DNA of 64,000 nucleotides from Sciurus carolinensis (lineage: Eukaryota > Chordata > Mammalia > Rodentia > Sciuridae): NCBI RefSeq assembly GCF_902686445.1, contig NC_062216.1, positions 10,065,084-10,129,083 on the forward strand, given 5' to 3'. The position numbers and the translations under genes were made by a program. This document shows positions 1-10,626 of this stretch, one piece after another (within the stretch, counting starts at the first letter, position 1; every line of letters begins with the position of its first letter). Below the pieces are notes generated by a model. It was not told the origin of the DNA. It did not search any database and worked only from the letters and a program-made list of their open reading frames with translations.

Positions 1-59
1 AGGGTGCCACACGTGCAGACCGGCGGGCCAGATCATGCAAGTCCTCGTATGAGTTTATA

Positions 60-858
60 AAGGCTGCCACAGCGCAGACCTAGACCTGGTGGCTTAGACA
101 ACAAGCATTTACTCTCTCTTAGTTCTGGAGGTGTTGGTTGAATCTGGAATGTTCTTCAAAGTCTCACGTGTTTAGAGGTGAGGCTTCTGGGAAGTGATTG
201 ATGGGATGACGAGGACTCTGGCCTCATCAGGGGATCAGTTCATTGACATCTGAATGTACTGTGGGGGTGGGTCTCTGTTGGAGGAAGTAGGTCACTGGTG
301 GCATGTCCTTGGAGACTATCCTGTCCCTGGCCCCTTTCTCTTTCTCTTTCTCTGTGTTCCAGCTGCCTTGAGCTGAGCAGCTTTCCGGGGTCACACGCTC
401 TTGCCATGATTTTCTGCCTTGCCTCAGGTCCAAAGACAGAGCCAGCCGACTCTGGACCGAAATCTCTGCAACTGTGAGCTGAAAACAAATCTTTGCTCCT
501 CTAAGTCGTTTATGTCAGGTTTTGGTCGAACCCTATGAAGCTGGCTAACACAGAAGGCTAGACATCCGAGATCAAAGTTGGCAGGTTTGTTTTTTCCTGG
601 GACCTCTCTCCTTGGCTTGTGGATGACTACCTTCTCCTGTGTCTGTACTGTGTTCCGGTCTCTTCTCTCCATACTGTCTCTAAGCTCTTCTTCTTATGAG
701 GACACAGCCATTTTGGATTAGGGCCCACCCTGAACAGCCTTGTTGTAATGTAATCACCTCTTTAAAGCCCTCTGAGTTACTGAGGATTAGGTACTGAGGT
801 TTAGAGCTTCAACATGTGAATTTTGGGGGGACACAGTTCAGTCCCTAACAGCGCTACA
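60..858 (-). repeat. MaLR/MLT1-type LTR, antisense, split by a younger LTR
   Basis: Both outer parts (60-131 and 553-858) read like the reverse complement of an ERVL-MaLR LTR. The left part has a degenerate 'agttctggagg' stretch. The right part has the 'ctagacatccgagatcaa' stretch, a CT-rich middle and the terminal 'tcaacatgtgaattttgggg' motif ending near 'ccctaaca'. The element is interrupted at 132-552 by another LTR in the opposite orientation. Family assignment is from remembered consensus; subfamily is not resolved. Confidence 0.55.
132..552 (+). repeat. MaLR-like LTR nested in an older MaLR
   Basis: The element starts TGTTGG, ends AACACA, and has near-matching 5-bp flanks (ggagg at 127-131, gaagg at 553-557), as expected for an ERVL-class insertion. 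Inside are the usual MaLR landmarks: a 'gtcactggtggcatgtcc' block, a CT-rich tract near 335-355, and 'gccatgattttctgccttgcctc' before a weak 'aaacaaatctttgctcc' polyadenylation-like region. A sister copy lies at 46455-46806. Noncoding. Confidence 0.6.
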
Positions 859-2104
859 GGCTTTGGGCAAGCAGGTGTTTGGATTTCACTCGAGGCCTGA
901 GTGATGTGAGGGAACTGAGTCATGTACGCTAACTAACTGACAATGTGGAGCAAAGGCTGGCTGATGTAACAAAGTGCCCACTAGCTGTGTGGCTTCACGA
1001 ACCAGGAGTTTAGCATTGTCCTCTCGTGTTTCATTTGGGGTGGTAGGTGGATTCTACCTCATGACCTCAATCCAGAAGCCCGGCTGGCAGGTGCCATTCT
1101 CAGAAGGGGCTGAGAGTTTCAACTGTGACTCTCAGACTTGCTCTAATTCCCATGGGCTCATCTGGGGGAAACTGGAAGATTCTGTCTCTAGCTTTTGTGT
1201 CCACAAAAGAGGGGAGAAAAAAATCTGGGGGTGAGGAGGGCAACCGGTCTGGCAGAATCTCCACATTTTATTCTTCAGTGATGTTAGAGGAGAGCACACC
1301 TTTGTTAAGTTTTAATATAATTTCTCCGTTAATTTATTAAGATTTCCATTTGTTCCCGGGGGTCATCCACCAAAGAAAATGTATCTCATTCTTTAAATGA
1401 AGACTTGAGTTGCGATTTGGGGCTGTTGATGGGTTGTGGGGGGCTTGTCAGGAGATCTGAGCTCAGAATCCTGGCTCAGCGACCGAAGCCTGTAAGTTAA
1501 TTGAGTGGAAACAATGAGTTAGTCAATTGTCATTCGAGTCAGACCATACATCTGACACACTAGATCATTGAAGCCAGGCATTCTGGGAAAGAATGATTAT
1601 GCTCATTCATTATGCTCAGAGTCTCCAGACACTTGAAAAACGCTAGATTACAGAGTTGCTGGGGCAGAACCTGGAAAAGATAAAGTCATAATTGAAAGTT
1701 ACGTGATATATTTTCAATGAGTTCAACTTTCCGCTTGCAGGCATGTTAAGAAATCTCAAATAATTGTTTTTGGCCAGAGCTAAATTTAGAACCACAGAGA
1801 TGGATGGTTCTGTTCTGCTCTTGCCCAAGTCGTGTTAATGGCTTCCTGCTGTTAAACAAGTGCCACCACTGAGTGCCTACTGTGTGCATGCCGCTTCAGG
1901 CCCTTGTCATCATTTTCTTGAATCCTTGCAGTCCTTCTGGATGTGGTTGCTAGGTTTAGTAAATAAAATGCAGTATGCTCAGTTACATTTGATTTTTATA
2001 TAAATAATAAAGCTTTAAAGTAAAATGATGCCCTGAATATTGTATCAGACATACTTATACTAAAAAAAATTATTTATCTGAAATTCAAATGTAACTGGAA
2101 AGCT
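859..2104. other. No gene recognised
   Basis: No open frame or repeat family could be assigned with confidence. A weak L2/MIR-like scrap ('tgagtgcctactgtgtgcatg') is at about 1875-1900, and an AT-rich block lies at 1960-2090. Confidence 0.5.
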
Positions 2105-2300
2105 TGCATCCTCTGGTCACCATACCTAGGAAGTAGGTGGGACCATCCCTGTTTTTCAGAAGAGGAAATGGAGATTTATGAAGTCTTACTTGGACAGGAA
2201 GGATGGAGCAGGGTTCACACACGGGCTTCTGGATTTAAGAGTCCTTGGTTTTGCAGGCACCTCGTGCTACTACATATTTGTCATGCGGTCTGCTTGAGCG
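2105..2300 (-). repeat. MIR SINE, antisense, diverged
   Basis: The order 'aggaagtaggtgggaccatccctgttttt', 'agaggaaatggagattt' and 'gcagggttcacacacgggcttctgg' matches the reverse complement of the MIR core and 3' region. Highly diverged. Confidence 0.4.
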
Positions 2301-2454
2301 TGGCCCTGTCCACCCTGCTGATATGGCCTCTCTTACCTCTCTCGTGTGGCTCAGCTCCACCAGGTCCTATGTGGGGGCAGGGGCCATTTCTGTCCTCAAG
2401 AAGATCTTGTCTAAGAGAGGACGGGCAGGTATCTGGTCAATCATAGCACTGTTG

Positions 2455-2790
2455 TAGGCTGTTAATACCACACACTGGGTAGTCTAGATCCCACAGTTCT
2501 TGGACTGGCAAGTCCAAGGTCAAATGGCTGCATCTGGTGAGGATGGTGTCACCACAAGGCAGAGAGCATCACAGGAACAGAGAGAACATACCCGAGAGGG
2601 AAAGGGGCTGAACTCCCCCTTGGATAGCTAGCCCACACCTGTGCTAATGGCATGAATCCTTTCATGAGGGTGGAACCTCAGGACCCCAACCGCTTCCCAT
2701 CAGGCCCTCCCTCTTAATTCTGCGATGATGGCAATTAAACCTCAACATGAGTTTGGGAGCAACCAACATTTGAACCCTGACACGTACCAA
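2455..2790 (-). repeat. MLT1-type MaLR LTR, antisense
   Basis: The sequence carries, in order, 'cacacactgggtag', 'agtccaaggtcaaatggctgcatctggtgagg', 'gaaaggggctgaactcccc', 'gaatcctttcatgagggtgg' and a decayed 'aacatgagtttgggag' end. This is the layout of an antisense MLT1 LTR. About 335 bp, so nearly full length. Confidence 0.55.
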
Positions 2791-2994
2791 GAAGTAAGTG
2801 TGGGGACCGGTCAAGGATCTAATTCATTCTGTCTGGGAGGCTAGAGAAGGCTTCGTGGGGCAGGTGACACCTGAGACAGAGCTAGGAAAACAGGCAGACA
2901 TTAATGTAGAGGGAGGAGAGACGTCCTGGCAAGAGGACGAAAAATCATGAGCTATATTGGAGTCACGGTGAGTCATCTGGGGACTGAGGAGACG

Positions 2995-3133
2995 CAGTGC
3001 TCAAACTTTCTGTACCTGCACGTCCGCTGGGGCTTATGTTCCATCCTGGGTCAGTGAGCTCAGGAGTCTGCATTTTCACCAGGAGTCAGGTGGCTCTGGG
3101 GTGGGTTCTCCATTGACCACACTGAGAAACCAC
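2995..3133 (+). mobile_element. MER20-like hAT-Charlie nonautonomous relic
   Basis: The sequence begins 'cagtgctcaaactttctgtacctgca' and ends 'gaccacactgagaaaccac', with 'aggagtctgcattttcaccaggag' in the middle. These match the termini and core of MER20-type hAT elements. Diverged; no coding capacity. Confidence 0.5.
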
Positions 3134-3198
3134 ACAGCTCCAGGGGCACCTGGAGACCAGGCAGAAAGGGCTCACTAGACCAGGTAAAAGAATTTTAT

Positions 3199-3271
3199 GG
3201 GGCTGGAGAGATAGCTCAGTTAGTAGAGTGCTTGCCTTGCAAGCACAAGGCCCTGGGTGTGATCCCCAGCA

Positions 3272-3311
<40 letters not shown>
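3199..3311 (+). repeat. ID SINE (tRNA-Ala-derived)
   Basis: The body reads 'ggctggagagatagctcagttagtagagtg', then 'cttgccttgcaagcacaaggccctggg', then 'gatccccagc', so A-box- and B-box-like motifs are both recognisable. A pure A tail of about 39 nt (3273-3311) suggests a rather young insertion. The B box is altered ('gggtgtgatccc' where 'gggttcgatccc' is usual). Confidence 0.9.
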
Positions 3312-3317
<6 letters not shown>

Positions 3318-3344
3318 TCCTTGGAGGAGTTAAGAGCTTATCAC

Positions 3345-3435
3345 ACATTTATTTATTATTTTTTCAGTGCTGGGGATTGAACCCAGGGCCTCGCTCATGC
3401 TAGGCAAGCACATTTCCATGGGCTGCACCCCAAGT
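3345..3435 (-). repeat. ID SINE, antisense
   Basis: A T-rich tail is followed by 'tgctggggattgaacccagggcctcgctcatgctaggcaagcac', the reverse complement of an ID body. The 5' end is decayed. Confidence 0.8.
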
Positions 3436-3707
3436 TCTCATTTTAAACTGAAGACAACTGTAGACTTAAGAAAAGATCAAGATGAAGTCTCCCAAGATCA
3501 AAATAGAGGTGTTTTTGAAAGTTTAACTTTGAAAAGATTTTAAACAATGAAATTAAAGCTCTTTGACAGTCCAGTTGGATGAGATGAGTTAGGAGAATTT
3601 CACCCACAAATTTGGGACCAAGATTAAATTGCAGAGGTCAGTTTGGAGTCAGGAAAGCTGACAGGTTGCACATGTGGGAGGACTGGAGTTTGTTTTATTG
3701 CTCTTTC

Positions 3708-3785
3708 TGAGGTGTGAGGGACTAAATCCAGGACCTTGTGCATACTAGACAAGTGTTCTACCCCGGAGCTACATCCTCAGCCGTA
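3708..3785 (-). repeat. ID SINE, antisense, old
   Basis: The sequence 'gactaaatccaggaccttgtgcatactagacaagtgttctacc' then 'gagctacatcctcagcc' is a diverged ID reverse complement. Confidence 0.7.
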
Positions 3786-4274
3786 GGCTGGCTTTTAGAT
3801 GGTTGGCTTCTGTTTGTCAGAGAGCTGGACCAAATGTCAGTTTTTCTTTTTGGTGAAATACTTACCTGATAGTGTCAGGAAACTGGTGAATGATACATTT
3901 GGGCTAAAGAAACAAGCATATCTGCTGAATAATCCTGTGGATATGTCATAAATGATTATGTGATTTTTCGTTTCCTAATTTACTTGTTTAAAAGTTACTT
4001 TGTTAATAAATAAGCACACATTTATGAAAATTAGGAAAACATTGAAAGATAGAAGAAAAATTCACTCCTATTCTTATTTCTCAATGATATATATGTATAT
4101 ATATATGTATATTTTGGTTTTAAAATGTAAAATTCTTTGTTCTCTGATATTACTTCCAGTTTGGACTGATGCAACATGCCAATGTCCCCACCTTATTTCA
4201 GGAAACACGATTTTTTTTTTTTTATAACCTGGAACAGACCTGAATTAATGACCTAGTTTAAATTACATTCACTA
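3786..4274. other. No gene; short AT repeat
   Basis: Unassigned AT-rich sequence with an impure TA/TG microsatellite at about 4085-4118. Confidence 0.5.
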
Positions 4275-4400
4275 TGACAAATATCTATTGCATGCCTGCC
4301 ACGTGCGTGGTGCTGAGTTAGAGCCTGTGGCGGTTACAAAGATTAATAAGGCACAGCCCCTGACTTGAGGAGGCTGTGAACTAGTGAGGGAGCCGGATCT
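4275..4400 (-). repeat. L2 3' end, antisense
   Basis: The order 'atctattgcatgcctgccacgtgcgtggtgctgagtt', 'acaaagattaataaggcacagcccctga' and 'ggaggctgtgaactagtg' matches the reverse complement of the LINE-2 3' end. Confidence 0.45.
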
Positions 4401-6099
4401 GTGTAGAGCGAGATGGAAGGAGAGGCAGACACAGGTAGGAGCCAACTCCAGCTCACCTGCAGATTGGCATGCTGAGCAGGGACTGAAAGGACGCCGTGGC
4501 CTTGGACGGAACCATCTGCAGAAAAGAAAGCAAAGGTGTGAAACTGTGTCGAGAAAGGGAGAGAGGGTGACTTTGGCAGTTGCTGTTAATGAAAACATTT
4601 GGTAAGGAGAGATTCTAAAGTGGATCCTAGGCACCTTTGGTAGGATACACCTTCTAAAATCTGGAAACATCTTTTTCTCACCTTTGAGATCATCCCTCAA
4701 GAATTTGGTGTTGGATTTTACTTTATTTGGATGAGCTGACATGCAGAGTCAGATGGACCAGACACGGTGTAACTTCCTGCATGATTTCTAATGCTGGGCC
4801 CCAAAGACTTTCAATTAATTAGGTCCCTCCCCCAAGAGGCAGCTCTCGTTATGAATTGTGTTATTCCCTGGTTTTTGAAAAGAGTCCACTGCGCGTGGAC
4901 GAGTCCTGGACGCCACTTCCTTCTTTGCTGGGAAGTCTGCCTTTGGAAGTTGGTCAAGCACGGGCAGTAGGTCTGCCTGCCTGGCTGCAGGAGGCCTCAC
5001 CTTCATCTCGCTGGCCAGCATGCAGGCCTGGCCTTGCTCCGGAGGGCAAGCTCCATCTTCGAGCTTCTGCAGCACACAAACACCTTTGGAAAGAGGGTCC
5101 AGAACTCCAGGCCGGCAGCACCTCCCTCCCAGGACGTGCAGTAGAGTGTGCTGGCCCTGGAGCAGTGCTTCCCTGTAGCATCCATCAGCAAACCAGACAG
5201 GACAGAGCCCTGCTCTCAGCACACGGAGACAGGACACAGGCAAACAGACAGCGGATTGTCTCTGGTGGCTGAAGAGACATGCAAGTGCACAGAGCCAACT
5301 CAGGATGACCGTCAGGCGAGGCGGCCCTAGGTGGGGTGGATTAGGCTCCGGGTGGGAAAGCACACCACAGCCAGCGGGAACAGCCTCTCTAGGACTCACA
5401 GGCAGGAAGGAGCATGGTGGCTGTGGTGGCTGAGAGGCAGTGTCTGCAGAACAGCCAGCTGGGAGAAGAGGAGTCAGGCCTCCAGCTGTGGGGCTGACCG
5501 TGCACAGGGAGCGTCTCGAGAGCTGGCTGGCTCTTTCTCCAGGCTCACTCACTGCTGTCGCAGGCAGGATTGGAGGTCTCCTTAAATCATCGACGAGCCT
5601 TGCTATTCCGGATGTCACTTTCCACTCAATTGCTCCACCTGACATTCAACAGGCTTCGCCTTCCCTATCCTCAATTTAAAAGCAATGTTAAGTTTGATCA
5701 TGGACATTTCTTGCAGCTTCTGATAAGAACACATGGCTTTTCCTTCTCTCTCTTCTGTTCTCATCTCAGGCACTCACATGGTAAGAAGGAAAAATGCCTG
5801 ATTGATATTTTTATTGAACTAAAGTCCACACGAATACCTTGTGGACCCCGGATGCTTTACCCAGGATTAGGCAGGGGGCTGACTTCCTTAAACCCAGAGA
5901 TCTGTATGAACCCCCAGACAATGCCTCTCCTTGGTCCCCTCTCTTGGGACCCTTCCCTCTTTGGGAGCTCCGCTTTCCATTATTCTAACAAATCCTATTG
6001 GTTTATCCTGTGCCCCTGGCTTTTATTCTTCAAATTCATGAGACAAAGGACCCAACCCCCCGTCCCATGCCACACCAGCGTGGCACTGTCACCTCTGAG
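4401..6099. other. No gene recognised; moderately GC-rich
   Basis: A 276-codon minus frame spans 4815-5645 but has low-complexity composition, no recognisable domain and overlapping frames on both strands, so it is treated as chance. No repeat was assigned. Confidence 0.5.
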
Positions 6100-6300
6100 T
6101 GAGGCACAGGTGTGGTGGAGAATCACGGGGGCCTGTGCTCACTCCCAGCCTCCCCTGCAACGTGTGGGATCTTGGCCAAGCCTCAAAGTCTGGGAGCCTT
6201 GGTTTCTTTATGCGTAAAAGAAAAAAACGCAGCTGGTCTAACGAAGCTCCAGAGGATGACTGAGACTCTAAGGAGGTAATGGATGTAAAGTGGGTGTCGT
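6100..6300 (+). repeat. MIR SINE
   Basis: The segment 'gggatcttggccaagcctcaaagtctgggagccttggtttctttatgcgtaaaa' followed by 'ggaggtaatggatgtaaag' is the MIR core and 3' half in the sense direction. Confidence 0.5.
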
Positions 6301-7544
6301 CGTTATTTTCTCGCAGCCTGCTGAGTGCTCCGTTCTCCCGCTTTTAAGGTCCACGGGGTTCCCTGTTTGGAAGGTGTTATGGCGACTCTCCTGTCCTCCT
6401 CTTGCTGAGATGCTTCACCTGCCAGAATCGAATTTCTTCCTCCGCAGGGACCTCACTGTTGGTCATCAAGTCTTGGTTTTCCCCCCCAGGGGTCTAATTT
6501 TCATATCCTTTAAAGATATGAAAACTGTCCCTTCTCCACTTGGGAGCCCCTCCATTGGCCCTGAAGGGGATGATCTTCCCTGTGTGAGGTGACCTGGCTG
6601 TCCCGAAAGCCAGCTGCGTCACAGTGAGCAGTAGCTCTGGTTTCCAGTCCCGCTGTGGCTTTGGTGCACGTGACAGTTCACCTGGGAGCCTGGACTCAGG
6701 AGCATCTTTATTCCTCAGAGGACAGCACAGGTTTTCTCTTGTCCTTTCCAAGGCCAGAGAGCGGGGCAGCTGGGTCCCTCTCTGGAGCCCTCCTTGACCT
6801 CTGCAGGGTCAGGCCCGAAGCTGACCTGAGGGATACGAAGCTCTCCCGAGAGAGCCTGGTGTGATAGTCTCCAGGTGAACTGGCCTTGAGCTGACTGGCT
6901 CCCCAGCTCGCCCACGGTTCCCCTCTGGGCTTTCCAGGCCCTGGGCCATGTTGCTGGTGTCCTCCTGGGGAGGATTCAGAGGCTGGTCCTACCTAGGGAC
7001 AGTGGTGTCCAGGACCACCTAGCAGACTGTGAAGGCTCTTCTGCCTTCGGCCGAGTGACCCGGGAGGGTGGACTGGACCTCTCATTTATTTCAGCTCCTC
7101 CGCTGTCCAGGCCCCTGTGCGGAGCTTGTCTTCATCGGGCCTACAGGTGCCAGGGTCAGGGCTCCCCAGGGTGTGGTAAATAGAAAGTTCCGTGGTTCAT
7201 TTTCAGAATATAGTACTTAGACTTAATTGGGATTAAGATCCACCTGTAGCCATTTTAACTCTAACCCTTCCCTTTGCCCGTGCCAATTTAAAAAGCAGCT
7301 CATCGCGTACATTGTAACCCCAAGCTCCTCCTACCAGTGATGCGTCAGGGAGGAAAGCGGGTGGACCGCTGCCCAGGTGCGCTTGCTAACCAGGGCTGGT
7401 AGCGCATCCTTCTGGCAGGTAAAGTTTGCCTTGCTGGCCCACCTCCAAGCACGTGTGATTTCCTGCGGCACCTTAGTATGTCTAAGAGGATCAGAGCCAG
7501 GAGGGCAGATGATCTCCCTCTCTCATTATCATCCACCTTGCATC
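6301..7544. other. No gene recognised
   Basis: Mixed-composition sequence without a convincing frame or an identified repeat family. Confidence 0.5.
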
Positions 7545-7829
7545 TGTTTATCACCATCATCTATATATCATCTACCACCTACCTACCTACCTACCTCCCT
7601 ATCCATCTATCTACATAGCATCTACCACCTACCTACCTACCTACCTCTCTATCCATCTATCTATATATCATCTACCACCTACCTACCCACCTACCTTTCT
7701 ATCCATCTATCTACATAGCATCTACCACCTATCTACCTATCTACCTCTCTATCCATCTATCTATATATCATCTACCACCTACCTACCCACCTACCTTTCT
7801 ATCCATCTATCTACATAGCATCTACTACC
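7545..7829 (+). repeat. CTAC/ATCT tetranucleotide array with 50/100-bp higher-order unit
   Basis: The array mixes ctac, atct and cacc-type tetramers. The block 'ctatatatca' recurs at 7561, 7661 and 7761, and the block 'ctacatagca' at 7611, 7711 and 7811. The basic unit is therefore 50 bp and two alternating versions give an exact 100-bp period. The array resumes at 8220 beyond an inserted LTR. Confidence 0.9.
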
Positions 7830-8219
7830 TGTAATACAAAGCTGCTCTCCCCGCCCTTTCCGGTGCAGCCATTTTCCCTGTCTCCCAACCACTTGTCAAT
7901 CTGTGAACATCTTAGCTAGCTATTGGTTCATCAGTCTGCTTGCAAGTATCCTTCTCCATTATTGGTCCCCTGTTAGCCCAGCAGAATTCAACTGCTTCAC
8001 GGTAGCTACCCCACCATCTTTCCTCTCTTGCTTTTCTCTCCCCGTTACTCGCTTTCTTTCTCCTCCTCGCTTTCTACTCTCTCTAGCACACGCCCTTTCT
8101 CTTTCCTTTCTCTTTTCCTCTCATTTTCTCTCTTACCCTTCAGGGAGACACTCTGTTTGCTCAATAACTCTAAGGTGTGATTTCCCGTGTCCGGCGTGGT
8201 CTTCGTGGGATCCCTTACA
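7830..8219 (+). mobile_element. Solo ERV LTR inside the tetranucleotide array
   Basis: The 390-bp element begins TGTAA and ends TTACA, perfect inverted LTR termini. It is flanked by 5-bp direct repeats (ctacc at 7825-7829 and 8220-8224), although the host array is itself rich in this word. Composition is unlike the array: an early 'gcagccattttccctg' block, a 140-bp pyrimidine tract, then a U5-like 'gtgatttcccgtgtccggcgtgg' block. The same array type resumes on the right. No internal viral sequence follows, so it is a solo LTR. Orientation is inferred from the U5-like end; the family is not recognised. Confidence 0.75.
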
Positions 8220-8338
8220 CTACCTACCTCCCTCCCTATCTATCTACGTAGCATCTGTCATCTACCTACCCATGATCTATCATCTGTCTTTTGTCTGTGT
8301 GTCATTTATTACCTATCATCTGTCCATTCTTATTTATT
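8220..8338 (+). repeat. Continuation of tetranucleotide array
   Basis: Degenerate ctac/atct/tgtc tetramers including 'ctatctatctacgtagcatctg', which parallels the 'ctacatagca' block to the left of the LTR. This shows the LTR entered a pre-existing array. Confidence 0.8.
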
Positions 8339-8354
8339 CTAAGGAACTGATGTA

Positions 8355-8470
8355 GGGGTTGGCAAATTGAGTCTGCAGCACAAGTTGGCCGGCAGCAAAT
8401 CCGGGGAAGAGCTGACATTGCAGTCTTGTGTCTGAACTCTGTGGGGCTGTGGGCTGGAGACGCAGGTAAG
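8355..8470 (+). mobile_element. Possible hAT-type DNA transposon relic
   Basis: The start 'ggggttggcaaattgagtctgc', with 'ggcagcaaatccgggg' downstream, resembles mammalian hAT fossils that begin 'caggggtcggcaaac'. Partial and diverged. Confidence 0.3.
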
Positions 8471-10345
8471 GTTTCTAGGTTGCAGGTTGAGCAGAATTTC
8501 TTCTTCTCGGGGAAACCTCAGTCTTTGCTCTTAGGGCCTCCACCTGGCTGGAAGAGGCCCAGCCACTTCAGGGAGTTATCTGTTTTCCTCAAGGTCTACT
8601 GATTCACTACAATCGCATCTAAGAAAGAAACTCACAGCGACATTTAGACTGGTGTTTGACCAAACAACCTGGCACCAGAGCTTCGCCAAGTTGACACGTA
8701 AGATTAAACATCACAAAGGCAGCGTGGGGCGCTGTCACCCTAGAATCTGTTGCTGTTGTCCCTATCGCTTCTCCTTTCTCCTGCCTGCTCCCCAAAATTC
8801 CACTATAATTTCAAAATAATCATAAGCGTGTCTCTGGCTTCCACCGCCCCACCTGCTCACTTGCCGCCATGAGGCCCCGGGCTCCTTGCTCTGAAAGATA
8901 AACCACAAGACCCTGAATGCGTCTACCTGCTACACCTGCTCAAACTTTCCCAATTAACTCTTTAGGAGTTTGCAAAATGTGCCCAAATGTCAACAAGGCA
9001 GGAGCGCTAGTATTCTCTGAATATTTACAATTATGACTTACATGTTGCAGATAAAATTCATGATAGAGTAGCATTGTATGTTCATATGTTTATGAGTGTA
9101 CCATGGAACCTTGTAATCAGCATAATACTATATTTATGATAGATTTATTATTGTTCTTTGTAAATTTTTATGTAAACAATTTGAGAACGATCTTAAAGAT
9201 GGTATGTTTTTTCTATCAGTGTATTTATTAATTTCCAGTTATAACATCATTTCCACAAGCGATATATGCTTTAAGACGATCTGCCTTTTGGAAACCTCTA
9301 GAGTTCATTTTGGCCAGGGGGCCGGTAACTGACCTTGAAACCCCCTCCTGCCCGTCCCTGAGGGCCGAGGCAGGGCTGGAGGCCCCATTACTTTTGGTGT
9401 TAACAGAGGAAGTCCAAATATCTCTTACTACGTGTTTGTCCTGAGGATCAGGCCAAATCTACAAAAATGGAATGTTTGCCTTGTAAGAAATTTATGTTTT
9501 TCCTGTTTTCAGAAGAAGCCTCAGGCTAACATCCTTGTACATTTTAAAATGAGAAAGAGTCTTCAAACAAATCCTCTAATTTATCTCTCAAGAAAAGCCC
9601 CTGAATCCTTGTTTACTAATTTATTTTGAAAGAACCTTCCCCGCTGGAGGCCTCCTGGAGAGCTTCCTGCAGGCAGAGCTTTTTGAGTCTGGGAGGTGAA
9701 GCTGGGGGGTAGGCGAGGGGGTGGGGGATGGGGTGAGGCCAATTGTGCAGTGGAATGGGTCCCGGGTTTTGAGACACACAGGTGGAAAGAGGGCAGCTGC
9801 CCTTACCTGGGGGCCTTGGAGAGGAAGAAACTTGGCCTTCCACCCGAGCTTTGCACGGGCAGGGAGGAGGAGGGGTGAGCGAGGGAAGGCGGAGTGAGCT
9901 TCCTGCAGGGAGTGTGAGCCTCAGGGCTGCAGAGGCCTGGGGTGCAGGGAGGCAGGCAGGAGGGCGAGGCTGACCTTGGAGAGAGGTGAGGGTGGGATGG
10001 AAGCAGGATTTCTCTAAAAAATCCTGGGAGAGGAGTCACAGAAGGTTCCGAGATGGTGCCGAGGCGGAAGGCAGGCTGTGTTTGGGAGGAGTGGGCCCGG
10101 CAGGATCTGGGAGCCGGGATACAGGCAGTTTGGCGGTTGGGATGATGACAGCCCAGCCTTCTCACTGTTGATTCGTCCCTTAAAGGGCTTATGCAGCCCG
10201 AACCAGGACTAGACAGGTGCCCCTGGACTCCTGGGCTGGGTTCTCCATGCTGTCTTGGTGGGAAGATTGGGAGAGGCAGAGCTACTTTCCAGTCACCACC
10301 AGGAGAGGCTACTCAAAGGAAGGTGTGTGTGGAGGAGATGCGCCA
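8471..10345. other. No gene recognised
   Basis: AT-rich to about 9250, then GC-rich and G-heavy (9690-10130). Several 60-120 codon frames overlap on both strands at 9616-10165 and none resembles a known domain. Confidence 0.5.
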
Positions 10346-10365
10346 TCTCCTCCTCCTCCTCCTCC
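10346..10365 (+). repeat. (TCC)n short tandem repeat
   Basis: About seven TCC units directly abut the tail of the following antisense SINE. Confidence 0.85.
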
Positions 10366-10555
10366 TTTTCTTTTGGTACTGGAGATTGAACTCAAGGGCA
10401 CTCGACCACAGAGCCACATCCCCTGTTTTGTATTGTATTTAGAGACAGAGTCGCACTGAGTTGCTTAGTGCCTCTCTTTTGCTGAGGCTGGCTTTGAACT
10501 TAAGATCCTCCTTCCTCAGCCTCCTGAGCTGCTGGGAGTATAGGCTTGTGCCACG
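10366..10555 (-). repeat. B1-dID SINE, antisense
   Basis: The order is: ID-derived tail ('ttggtactggagattgaactcaagggcactcgaccacagagc'), linker ('gtattgtatttagagacagagtc'), then B1 head ('gaggctggctttgaacttaagatcctccttcctcagcctcctga'). This is the complete sciurid dimer in reverse. Confidence 0.9.
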
Positions 10556-10626
10556 TATTATTTCCTTCTTGTTTTAGGAGATGGTTACCTTCCAGTGGAA
10601 CTTTTAGAGAATTAAGGACAAGTTTC

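Noticed and set aside
3199..3272. tRNA-Ala gene
   Set aside because: All tRNA-like hits here are ID SINEs with A tails and target duplications, and lack a tRNA 3' half.
4815..5645. 276-codon minus-strand frame
   Set aside because: Overlapped by several plus-strand frames; proline/serine/leucine-rich without any domain; GC-rich segment; no splice or polyadenylation context.
7557..8338. CRISPR-like array
   Set aside because: Direct tandem tetranucleotides without unique spacers, in a mammalian genome.
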